A stretch of DNA of 64,000 nt. Source: Chlorokybus atmophyticus. Its lineage: Eukaryota > Streptophyta > Chlorokybophyceae > Chlorokybales > Chlorokybaceae. The stretch lies in NCBI GenBank assembly GCA_009103225.1, contig RHPI01003788.1:88839-152838 (forward strand). The letters are read 5' to 3'. The translations under genes and the position numbers were made by a program. Position 1 is the first letter of the stretch. Each line of letters begins with the position of its first letter. Below, piece after piece: positions 45,545 to 56,059 of the stretch. The notes below the pieces were generated by a model. The model did not search any database. It was given only the letters and a program-made list of their open reading frames with translations, and was not told the origin of the DNA.

Positions 45545-45860
45545 GCTGTACTTGCTGAAGAGAGTGTTCTACAGCTTGGACTCTCTCCCTTCGTCGTCCT
45601 CCTCCTCCGCCGCCGCCGCCCGCCCCGCAGCTGCCAAGATGGAATGGCTGCTCTGCACAGCTGACCCTTTTCCCCGACATTGCCAGCATCTAGATATCAG
45701 CTTTTTGTGTCCCCAGGCAATCGGCCATAAACTCTGTCAGTATCCGCGCAAACTCTCTCAGCGTTTGAGCTTATCAGCAAAACAGGCGCTGCTGCTGCTG
45801 CTGCTTGTTGCTGGTCGCTGGTGTCGCTGGTGGCGTCGGCGGGCAGGGTGTTTTCAGTAA
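45545..45860. promoter_or_regulatory. Divergent promoter module between A3' and A7 (arm 2)
   Basis: GATATC at 45693-45698. The GCC/GGC-rich side (45600-45640) reads left toward A3', and the CTG-repeat side (45790-45850) reads right toward A7. Same module as at 15930-16300. Confidence 0.5.
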
Positions 45861-46382
45861 GCCCTAGGGTGAACTTGCATTGTCTTGTGTTAAGGTTGGA
45901 ATGCACCTGCGAGGTGGCAGGCGCTGCTGAAAGCGTTTACCGGGGAGCTGCGGCTTGCCGTGCGAGGAAGGTGGCTAGCTGGCTACCAGCAGGCGCAGGG
46001 GAAGTAAGTTTGCTTTCAATTCAGCTGTGAGCTTGTAAAGCAGCACAAAATGTGCAGAAGCTTCTGGCTGACAAGCATGCTTGTATGAATTTGTATTGCT
46101 CTTCGTGTGGTAGATGTTGTCTTTGCAAACATGGCAATGCACAAATGGCACTGCTTGCTGCTTAGCAGCAGCTTAATGCTTACTGCAGCTTGGCTATAAC
46201 AAATTGAGCAAGCTCTGCGTGGCTCACCTGCTGTTCGCAAGCCGAGCTTGGTGGTGCAAGCTTGTGTCGTGCTGACAGCTTTCACTTCTTGCAAGTTTTG
46301 CCCTTAGCCTGTCGCATTTGTGTTACGGTAGTTGTGACAATGCTTCATATCAGCAGGACTTTGAGTGGCCGTGGCTCAACGC

Positions 46383-48168
46383 ATGGACTTTTTCCTTGTT
46401 GAGGCGGCAGCTTGTGGATTCAGGTAAGCTACACAAGCACACACAAGCACATTTTTGTGTGGCACACAATCAACGTCAGCACTTGCGCATGCCAGTGAAG
46501 TTGTCTCAGCTGAAGCAAAGCTGCGATGCACTGGCGGCTGTCAACACATCACAGCCGGGACGCATTGCAAATCAGCGGTTGCACTGCTACAAGCAGTCAC
46601 TTCCGCCAGCAACCACGAAAGCATGTCAGGTGGTGTGAGCGCCAGAAGCATGTGTGTTTGGCGTCAGCTGTTACAACCAGTTCATGACGTCGATCGTTTG
46701 TATTACAGTGTCCAAGTTTATGGGAAGCTGACGGCTTGTTTGCTTGGGACCCAACTCAAGACTCGGCAACAGCTGCGTCTGCTTTCCGCACAATCGCAGA
46801 GTACGCAGCAGTGTGAGCGCACCTCATATTCGCTTGATGAATGCTTAGGGCTAGTTTACAGCGTGCCAGTGGCAGTTACACAGTGGTTGTGATCACCGTG
46901 TGACACATGCTGTCTTTGCTCAATGTGCGTGTGCACGCGCACACGTGCTCATGCGTGCTTGCACGCATGCGCGTGCGCACGTGTGTACATGTATTTGTCT
47001 GTATGCCACAAGAATACAGATCAACGGTGGTTGTCTGTAGATGATGACTCCACCGACAGCACAGACCAGTACCAGCATGACAAAGCCGGCAGCGAGCACA
47101 AAAAAAGCCTCCGATGAAAATCAGGCAAGTAGCATGTGCTGCGTAAGCGAACAACGCACAGCTGATCAACAATAATAGCCATATCACTGTCTATCAAACC
47201 GCTTCCGTGCTCTCAGGAGGATGCGCGTAACGAGGGGGAAGGGGCTCCCAAGTGCTTCTGGCAGCTTCCAGCTGGCATTATGTACACCGCCTTGTTGGTC
47301 CCATGCAAGCTCGAGCCCGACTTCAACACCATGTTGGACGCAGAACCGCAACCCAACAACGTGCAACCGAGTGGATGAAGCGTGACCAGGCGCTGCTGTT
47401 CAGTTACTATGACAACGAGAGACGCAAATACCTTGGTAGCAGGGAACAGGCCATTGCAGTCGGGGTCACACGGCTCTTGGGTGCGAAAGCGATGATGTAT
47501 GAAGTGCGAGAGCTTGGCAATGCCCGGACAATTGTGTTCACGGGATCCCCCGAGCGAGCGCATGCAGCAGCGTACGTGAGTGGCTTTGCAACACAGCACT
47601 CAGCAACGCCGAACGCAATCACAACGAGGTAAGCTGACTGATACACAACAACCAACATTCAATGTTGGATGTTGGTGGCAGATAGATTAAGTGCCAACAG
47701 TTTCCCTTCCTGTTTTGCAATAAAAGTTGAGACCACATGCGTGCATGCATGCACAGGCACACACACACGCGCACTCGGATACACAGGCACCTTCCATGCT
47801 TGCAATGCACACACACGCATGCACGCACAGCCCTGCCGAATATTGACTGTGCCATGTGTCACTTATGCATACGTACTTTGTATACTACGAACGCACACAC
47901 GTGTGCACACAGATATATTCGTTGATCAACACCTTATGCATGGCAGACCGGTTGGCGCAAAGTCTTTGTGCCAGTTGGAACACCAGAGTTGTACTTCTCT
48001 GTCAAGTAGACAAGTGATGATTACTTGGAGCAATCGACGGATGCAATCCTTCAAGGTCTCAATAGCACTCTCAATATTGCTAGACCATCCGACTGGAGCA
48101 TGGAAGTCAAACCACTTGACAGTCTACCGGGCGCTGCCGTGCCTCCCTTACAACTAGTAGAGGCATAG
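46383..48168 (+). pseudogene. Family A copy A7, with internal deletion
   Basis: The ATG at 46383 gives MDFFLVEAAACGF. The acidic exon 47041-47124 is out of frame by one base (A run) and ends in GC donor gcaagt. The large exon starts at 47217 (EDARNEGEGAPKCFWQLPAG) but jumps from PDFNT directly to MLDAEPQP, missing about 90 bases that encode the RVCDCVP to VRYALRVKD part, and it shifts frame. The rest (RRKYLGSREQAIAVGVTRL, EVRELGNART, FTGSPERAHAAAY) is open. The last exon (about 47947-48168) has an in-frame TAG (FSVK-stop-TSDDYLEQ) and a short insertion. It is a clear pseudogene. Confidence 0.75.
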
Positions 48169-49525
48169 AGCTGCACTACAAGTCGCCCTTGACAAACCAC
48201 AACCAATTTTGGACTGTCAAGCTGTAATTTTTTATCAACACTGCACTCATTGGTTGTGCTACTTTGATTCTGAGCAAGCACGAAGCGAAGCTGCCACTTG
48301 GACGGACCCCAAAGTAGTAACAGCTGTGAGAGTTTCAAGTGGTGGCTTGCATAAAGTCATGATATGTTCTCTGTCAAATATATAGGCTTGGCCCGGGCAC
48401 GCGCGTAAGACTAATCCCCTCAGCACAGCACTGCCGCAATTGACTGTTTCTTCAAAAGCAGCAATGGCAGTGCCACACTTCCATTGCGCATTGTTTGTAC
48501 ATTGCTGCTTGATTGCTCGGAAAGCCAAAACAGCAGTAGTATGGCTACAAATGTTTGTTTTTCGGTCTGTCTCTGCTGCGTGCATGCGTAACAAACAGCA
48601 CCCTCACAGTCCCGGGTCTGCTAAGCTGGGGTCCAAACACAACAAGTACTCTCTGTGTCGCAACGGCATCGGATCACTCTAAACAACCTCACAGCGGCCG
48701 GATGACCTCCACAGACTCAGCATCCAGAAAGCTTCATACACAATCCTCATGCCTAAGCTTGTTCGTAGCTCCACCACAGCAAGCACGCACAAGAATGCTG
48801 TAGCCACGCAGCAAGGCACGTACCGGTAACTGGATCGCATGCGAAGTTCATAAACCCTGTGTGCACAAACGTCTCCACTCTGACCAACTACCTGCACACC
48901 GCCACCGCCGACAGTGACAAGTTTGTTCAGTGCAGGGCCTGTTTTGTGCTTTAAGCACCAATTGCCACACAAGCTATCGGGAGGCGATCTATTATCACAG
49001 CCAGCACGGGCCTCTCTGCCCTTTTGCTCGAGGAAAAGGCTCCTCCCATTTGCGCGGCGGCGGCGGAGGAGGAGGAGGAAGACGAGGAGGAGGACGAGGA
49101 GGGGTGGGTGGAGGAAAAGGAGGAGATGACATGCCAAAGGTGAAGGGGCGCCTCGCTAAGAGATGAGGGGCTTCAACTTGCTTGTTATGTGCTGATCAGC
49201 TGGTCGTTGAAAGGGCTCAGTGGATCAGTTTGAGCCAGACTTGGACTGGGTAGCCGCATTTTGACTCATGGCATGCCCGCACTTGGGTAACTTTGCCCTG
49301 CTTGTGCTCAGCAGGGCAATGCAAGCGGGAGGATCAACCCTCCCGAAGTTGTGTTTCAAGAGTTTGTTCGTATTGTAACAGCATTTGTTTGGTGCACACG
49401 CCTGCACCGAGCAACATTTTCAACTCCAAACTGGCAATTGTATTGCTATAAGAAGCAATGCAAGTCACGGCGTTGACAATACCTCTTTAAGTTGCAGCAA
49501 GCCTGCACGGTCTTGGGTATTCCAC
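48169..49525. other. Family A 3' flank with GGA/GAG-rich segment, no supported gene
   Basis: The region 48860-49170 resembles 24900-25215 and 56760-57050. The purine-rich block (49050-49130) reads as Gly/Arg-rich in one frame and poly-Glu in another and ends in MPKVKGRLAKR. It may be the GGC/GAG-rich upstream block of B3, but no GATATC is present. Confidence 0.35.
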
Positions 49526-49526
49526 A

Positions 49527-50575
49527 ATGAGGAGGTCCATCGACTTCAAAACGCTGAACCATCCTCTTGTTGTTGCTGCTATTGGTGCAGCATACTGGCG
49601 TGGCTGTAAGTGGGCGGCTGCTTGTTGCTCGCAAGGAGGCAACCACAAAGAAGATGATGGCGGTAAGGGTTGGAGAAATACACTGTACCTGTGCGCGTTC
49701 GCATGTGCGTGTATGTCTATACATGTGCATGCTTGCGTGTATGCACATATGTGGTTGTATATGTGCATGTGCGCGTGTGCGCGTGTAAGTGCATGCGTGC
49801 GTTTGTGTGTGAGACAGCTTATGCATTCAATATCGCTGTATTGCTGAGTGTGCACAGAGGTGCTAGTCTGGAACAGACGTGCAGACGATCAAAGGACTAC
49901 CAACAAACTGTCATTGTTGCAGTCTGGTTTGGAGTCGTTGCTGTCCAGTTTAAACATGCTTGTCAAGTTGCAATTTCAGAGTGCAGATTGCTTGAAAGGC
50001 CCGGGTCATTTATGTTTAAGCTAGTGATTGTGATTAGCGTAGAAGAGGGAGCGCCAGATCACATCTTGTATCACGCCCTTCAAGTGCTGTGCAAGTGCGT
50101 CCGCGCATGTCTGTGTTTGTGTATGCGACCTCCCCGCGCACACGCGCACACGTGCGTGTGTGCATTTGCATTTGCGTGTGCGTGTGCGTGTGTGAAATTG
50201 ATGTGTGCGCAGGAGCGCCTGACACCCGAGCAAGAGGACGCCATTTGTAATGTGGACGCCATCATTATCGGCTTGCAACACAGTTGCCCTATTTGCAGTA
50301 TTGCAGACGCAACCCAAGCATGCCATCAGTCATTGACAGACACTCCATACTGGTTGATATTGCCGTTCAGATCGATGCAACGCGTTGTGTCGTGCGCACC
50401 CAAGTGCAAAGATGTTTTGCTCCAAATGGACAAAGACGTGACATTCTTGGCGTTCGCGTTGGTAAAGGAAGAGGGCCAACATGAACGAGGGGCCAGAAAG
50501 AGACGAGATAGCAGAAGCAGCACTCGCGCTCGCCCGCGAGTTGGACGTTGTGGTGAACATTAAAGGGAGCACAAG
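49527..50575 (+). pseudogene. Family B copy B3, frameshifted
   Basis: The first exon piece reads HPLVVAAIGAAYWRGC, then AAACCSQGGNHKEDDGG before gtaagg. A helical middle piece lies near 49860-50010 (NKLSLLQSGLESLLSSL). The third exon 50213-50575 starts RLTPEQEDAICNVDAIIIGL, then loses frame; KCKDVLLQMDKDVTFLAFAL is in the first frame and the family end motif AALALARELDVVVNIK is in another, giving two shifts. The exon ends AG|gtaaga. Confidence 0.6.
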
Positions 50576-50920
50576 GTAAGAAACCTAAGTGGTGTTGAAG
50601 TGTTGGTGTGCATAGCAAGCACACCGCAATTGTCACCATTCTCTGTGTGAGTGCATGTGTGCTTGAGTGTGTGGGCGTGAGCGCGTACGTGTATGGGATG
50701 GGGGCTTGGATGGGTGTGGCTTGCATTGTCCGTGCACAGCGTACGTGTGCACTGTCGCTACACACCTCGTCCGCAATGTGCAAGTCACAATGAACGAGTA
50801 CTGCTGAAAAGACCTAACGAGAGTATGTTGTGGTGTGCAGAGGGAGACATGTATCACAAGTTTCCCTTATAGCACAACTAGCCTAGCTGAGTACTTCAGC
50901 TGTATAGCTCCAAGTCAAGA
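50576..50920. other. Intergenic stretch between B3 and A8, no gene seen
   Basis: TG-rich sequence near 50650-50700. No family exon recognised. Confidence 0.4.
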
Positions 50921-52875
50921 AAGTACAGTCGCGCCTGGTAGTCTGTTAATCGATTTGGCTTTAGAATCGCGGCTGGAAGGTGTTGCGCAATCAAGGCCGT
51001 CAAGGACTGCGGCCGTCCATTGCTCCATGTATTCATCATAGAAGAAGTACAAATTCTTGGTCCTATATTGTTATAGAGTCTCTACGCATATGCTTCTGCC
51101 ATACTTCAGATACCAAGGTTATCAACATCATGTTGAGAATGCATAGTTTGCATTTGTGCATATACTATGTAGTACGCACGCGTGCCGACGTGTGCATGCA
51201 TGCAATGCATGTGCACGCGCAGTGCGTGTCTGATGTCATGCCAATGTGGCACATATTGCATGTGTGCGTGTGGCTCACTGCGTGTGTACGCGTGTATTAT
51301 GCAAGGGGTCTGTGTGTGTCTGCGTGCCTGCCTGTGCGCCTGAAAGGGTGCGTGCACGTGTGCACGAATGTGTTAAAGCTTTGTGCCAAGAAGGAGTGAT
51401 GTTGGGTGGCAGATGATAATCAATGTTATGTACAAGCTAGATTATCTTATAAACGTAATTGTGTCTGGCATTGTCGTACGCTGTGATTGTAAAGTCACAC
51501 ACATACGCTGCTGCATGCGCTCGCTCGGGGGACCCTGTAAACACGATAGCCACAGCATTGCAAAGCTCGCGCACTTTATATTTTACCGCTTTCACACCCA
51601 GCAGATGCGCAATCTCAACCGCAATATCCTCTTGGCCGCTCCAAAGGGTTTCGAATATCACATTGTCGTGCGAATAGCTGAACAGCACGGCCTGGTCTCG
51701 GCTTCTCAAGTTGGTTGCAAGCAAATTGGAATGCGGTGTTGCGTCCAACATGCCTTTCACGGGCATAGCGAGGCGTACAACAACATTAATTTATTCCTCG
51801 CTGCCAGCTGGCACGCATTCGCAAACCTGTTGAATTACAGCGCTGTTGAAGTCGGGCTGAAGTTTACAAGGGACCATCATGGGCGAGATTACTATGCCAG
51901 CTGGAAGATGCCAGAAGCTCAAGCGCGCCCCTTCATGAGGGGTATCCTTTTAGCAGGATGGGACTAGTTTGTAGCAATAGCAAAGAGTGCATTGCAAGTG
52001 ACAAGCGAGCACCAAGCAATGACTGGTTTCCAAGCCACATACAGTATTTGCTGATTGCACGTTATAACTTGCCTGGTTCTGATTGGCGTTTTGCTCTTGC
52101 TTGACATTGGCTTCGACAAGCACATGTCGACCTGTGCTGGTCTCGCTGCTATCACTAGAGTCGTCTCCTACAAGCACCAACAGTTGGTCAGTGCACACGC
52201 ATGCAGGCAAGCATGCCTGGACAACTTGAACTACACACGACAACACACGCACGCACACACGTATGTGCGCGCAGGCGCACAGCATTCTGCAATGACAGCA
52301 CGGGTAACTGCACTCGTTTCTTCCTGACTGCGCACAAGCACCAAGCAAGCGACAACCAGGCCAAGAACGGCACGCCATCCAAAACATTACGTACTTTGCG
52401 AATGAGCGCACTGTAGCCGCAATTGTCGCAGCGGAGTCTTAAGTCGAGTTCCCAGCACACTGGCTGGCAGCTTCTGGTGATCTTGCACACTGTTACACAA
52501 ACGCATACCGTCAAACATGTTGTGGTAGCTGACAAAAGACTGTTGCACAAGTCAACAGTGCTTGCAACCTGACATACAGATCGACACACAGGCTTTTGGC
52601 ATTCTCACCACCTGACATGCGTACGCGGTTGCTGCCTTTGTAAGCGGCTGCTGCCATGGGCGCAACCGCTCCAGTGCAATGTGTCCCAGCTGCGGTGTGT
52701 TGACAGCCGCCTAAGCGTTGCGACCTTGATTCAGCCAACACATCTTCACTGGCATGCGCAAATGCATGCTGCCATTGCGTGTCCGACAGCACACAAGATG
52801 TTTCACTTGTGTGCCTGTTTGGCTTACCTGAGTCCACAAGCTGTTGACGCCGCAGCTATAACAACATCCAAGAAT
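50920..52875 (-). pseudogene. Family A copy A8, broken
   Basis: Tentative exon 1 reads LDVVIAAASTACGL, with TTG in place of the usual ATG. The acidic exon 52167-52073 is in frame (DDSSDSSETSTGRH, ending NANQNQ) with GC donor gcaagt. The large exon from about 51950 begins DTPHEGARLSFWHLPAG and MMVPCKLQPDFNSAVIQ, then has an in-frame TAA after GSEE, the same place as the stop in A3. The remainder (VVVRLAMPVKGMLDATP, EDIAVEIAHLLGVKA, FTGSPERAHAAAY) is open to 51437. The last exon (about 51060-50930) keeps YDEYMEQWTAAVLDGL and INRLPGATVLS but is out of register at its start. Confidence 0.7.
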
Positions 52876-53424
52876 TGAGCGACACGGCTAAGAGTCCTGC
52901 TGACGAAATGCGCTGTCATTTGACAGAGAGTTGTATTAGAACTATGTAAACTTGTGGCGCAAGGCTTAGGCAAAGCATGCGACTTGTGGCAGCTGTCAGC
53001 CTGAAGCTTGCAAGGACAAATGCTTGCATAACGAAGATGCCAGCCGTATTGCAGCACAAACAGCGACGCACAAGCGCTAAATTTGGCAAGCAAGCAAGTT
53101 ACTTCTGAGCGTTAATCAATGGCACGTGTTAGCAGCAGTGTGTTTGTGCCAAGAGACCATGTAGTCAACGAGAGTGTCTCCTGAACCAGCAATGTTGTAG
53201 CCGTGCTTAAGCAAGCATGCTTGCTTACACAGACATGGAGATAGCGAGCGGCTGCAACACACACTGCGCCTGCTGCTTGCAACCTTACAGCCTACACTCT
53301 CAGTGCCTGTTGTGGCCTGGCTGCAGCTGATAGCTAGCTAGCCACGCCAAGCCCGCAGCTTGCGGTTGAACAAGCGCTTTCTCCTCATCACTCAGCCGTC
53401 ATAGCACAAAGAGTCTACGAGGGC

Positions 53425-53800
53425 CCCTCTGTCCTGACCCACCTGTCCGCGGACGCCGGACAGGTGGGTCAGGACGAAGCGCAGCAATAAGCAGCAGCAG
53501 CGCCTGCATTGCGGATAGGCACAGAAGCTGAGACAGCAGTCTGCAGCGGATATCAACATACATGTGCAACGATATCGGCGGGTTAGAAGGGGGACCTTGG
53601 GAGAACCGACCGACTTGTCAGCCAGCGTCGGTGATATCGACAGGACCTGCGCTTGTTAATCAGACTGCAGCTCTCTCTGTTACAGGCAGCTGCCGTCAGG
53701 GCGGCGGCGGTGGCAGCGGCGAAGGAGGTGGAGAACGACAAGCGAGAGCAGAGGGAGGAGGACCAGACGCTGATTGTCTACAATCCTGAGGTTTGTATAC
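53425..53800. promoter_or_regulatory. Divergent promoter module between A8 and the B-A chimera
   Basis: GATATC at 53549-53554, 53571-53576 and 53633-53638. The CTG-repeat side (about 53510-53480) reads left toward A8. The GGC/GAG-rich side (53680-53765) reads right and could encode a helical leader (AAAVRAAAVAAAKEVEND). A 19-bp perfect hairpin lies at 53431-53475. Confidence 0.5.
53431..53475. repeat. Perfect hairpin, 19-bp arms, 7-nt loop
   Basis: Arms 53431-53449 and 53457-53475 are exact reverse complements. The left arm matches the CCTGACCCACCTGYCCG word found singly near 59333-59350. Confidence 0.95.
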
Positions 53801-54315
53801 TGAATAAGCTGCCTCGGCTCGGTCTGCTGGTGGCTTTGTTCGCCAGACGAAATGGCGGCTTGCATTGTGGATGGTCTGCTTTGAAAGTGATCTTGTTTGT
53901 TGCGATAGGCTGGCCACTCATTGAGCCGGAATTTCGGTTGAAACAGCTTCATGAGCCTGCAGCTGGCTTAACGCCTCAGATGACATGCATTCAAGTTGAT
54001 TGCATGATCAGCCCCGAATGCTGTAGCAGCATGACTTAAGAAAGCGCGAGCTAACAGCTGCAGTTGAAAGCTGTTGCAAGTCGAGTGCAGGCAAAGGCTG
54101 GCTTCAGCTTATGCATTTTAGTTGGTGTGACTATCAAACTCGTGCGTTGAGTGTAACCGGTCTGAAAGTGTGATTGTGTGTGCACACATGACGTTCTACA
54201 TGGCGTTGAATAGCCACTGCCAGCATGTCTGACATGCTGTTGCTTGCCTCATAACTGCATGGTGACTACGCAGAGTCAGCTGTGGCAGCAGGCAACTTTC
54301 TGTCACCCACTAGTC

Positions 54316-56059
54316 ATGGCGTTGGCCGCAGCGACAAGCCTGCACAGCACAGGGGTGACAAGAAGGTTTTCTGCTAACTCTACTGCTGCTCCGCATCGCC
54401 GTGCTGCTGCTGCTGGACCGTCATGCTGGAGCCGTGGGTATAGAAGGAGCACTGCTTGCTGCTCTGGAGGCAGCCAAAAAGATGACAGCGGTGAGTGCGT
54501 GTGTGCAAGCGTACGCATGTGTGCGTGCACGCACAGACAAGCACACTCAATTCAGAACAACTTGACACTGATGGCGTTATTGCTATTGTTATCCGCAGCC
54601 ATGCCAGCCTGGTTCAAACCCGCAAACGAGAAGCTCAACCAACTGACTGTCGACATTGGGTCCATGGAGGCGTATATAATGCCCATCGCTTCAAGAAAGT
54701 CAGGTCGATCGCACGCGTGCAGATGTCCAAGCATGCCTGTCCGCGTGTGTGCTTTCTTGTGCACTTATCAACTGTTGTGGTTTGTAGATGATACCTCAAG
54801 TGACACTGGCCTCGCTACCGTAGTGACTGGCAACGAGGCCAGCACCAATACGCTTGTTCAAGGAGACAGTACCGGCAAGTCAGAGCACAATCCCAATCAG
54901 AACCAGGCAAGTTGTGCATGCAATTGCCAGTAGCCTGTGCTGCCTGAGGAGACCACTGCTTCCTCTGTCTTGACTAACATAGGCATCTTCGCCATGTCTC
55001 AATGTTGAGACGCGGGAGGGTTAACCCTCCCGTCCTCTCAGGTCGATGCGCCTCATGGAGGAGATGGCGAGCGCTTGTGGGAGCTTCCAGCTGGGAAACC
55101 AGTCTCAGCCTTATTGGTGCCGTGCAAACTCGAACCCGGTTTTAGCACCGCTTTGATTCAGCGGGTGTGCGGCATAGTGCCAGCTGGCAGCGAGGAGCAG
55201 GCCAGCGTTGTCGTGCGCTACGCTCTGCGCGTTAAAGACATGCTGGACGCAGAACCGCAACCCAACATACGTGCAACCGCAACGACGAAGCGAGATCAGG
55301 CCCTGCTGTTCGGTTACTCTTCTGACCATAGTCTATACAGTGACCTTCGTAGCAGGGAACGGACCATTGCGGTTGGGATCGCACGCCTCCTGGGTGTGCA
55401 AGCGAAGATGTATGAAGTGCGAGAGCTTGGCAATGCCCCGACAATTGTGTTCACGGGAACTCCCGAGCGAGCGCATGCAGCAGCGTATGTGTGCGGCTTT
55501 GCAATAACAGCATACGGCAATGCCAAGTTCAACTACCGCGGGGTGAGTTCACTGAGTGACATTTGATAATCAATGTTACCCAGTGGCAGGTTGATGATCT
55601 GCCACCAAGTACCAACGTAATCTTCTTTGTTTGCGCCTGGAGTTTAGAACGCATGCGAGCATGCACAGGCACACACACATACGCACCTTGCATGCTTATA
55701 ATGCACACACCTGCATGAAAGCACAGCCTGTGCCCTGCGCATGATTCGTGAAATGTGTCACGTATGCATACGTGCATCAGATTCACGCACGCACGCACAC
55801 ACACGTGCACGAACATATGTTGACCAACAACTTGTGTGTGTCTCATGCATGGCAGACCGGTTGGCGTAAAGTCTTTGTGCCAGTTGGAACATCAAAGTTA
55901 CACTTCTCTATCAAGGAGACACTTGATGATTACTTGGAGCAATGGACGGACGCAGTCTTTCACGACCTCAACATCAGTAGACCTTCAGACCGCGACATGG
56001 AATTGAAACCACTTGACAGATTACCGGGCGCTCCTGTGCTTCCCTTGTTTGGAGCGTAG
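54316..56059 (+). CDS. Family B-A chimeric gene, complete five-exon model, unknown function
   Basis: Exons 54316-54490, 54599-54703, 54788-54906, 55042-55542 and 55856-56059 give 1104 nt and 367 aa with all phases in register; the donor after exon 3 is GC (gcaagt). Residues 1-58 come from family B: MALAAATSLHSTGVTRR, then Ala/Arg/Ser-rich sequence with STACCSGG, resembling a plastid transit peptide. Residues 59-93 are the B second exon (AMPAWFKPANEKLNQLTV). From residue 94 the protein is family A: an acidic Ser/Thr-rich linker ending PNQNQ, a 167-residue domain (LWELPAGKPV, LLVPCKLEPGF, ASVVVRYALRVKDMLDAEP, GIARLLGVQA, YEVRELGNA, VFTGTPERAHAAAY about 269-282), and the C-terminal domain (WRKVFVPVGTSKLHFSI, DDYLEQWTDAVF, PLDRLPGAPVLPLFGA). 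It is the most intact family A gene here. The A-type 5' exons are absent upstream. Confidence 0.7.
55013..55032. repeat. Perfect 20-bp palindrome just upstream of the chimera's exon 4
   Basis: CGGGAGGGTT followed by AACCCTCCCG, 9 bases before the exon at 55042. It lies in the polypyrimidine/acceptor region of the intron. Confidence 0.9.

Larger units (their letters stand above)
40448..46206. repeat. Large inverted repeat, arm 2
   Basis: Reverse-complement match of 15593-21769. It starts at CTCTCCACTGC next to the retroelement end and finishes near 46206, where the match to arm 1 is lost at the LINE edge. It carries the intact family A copy A3'. Confidence 0.9.
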
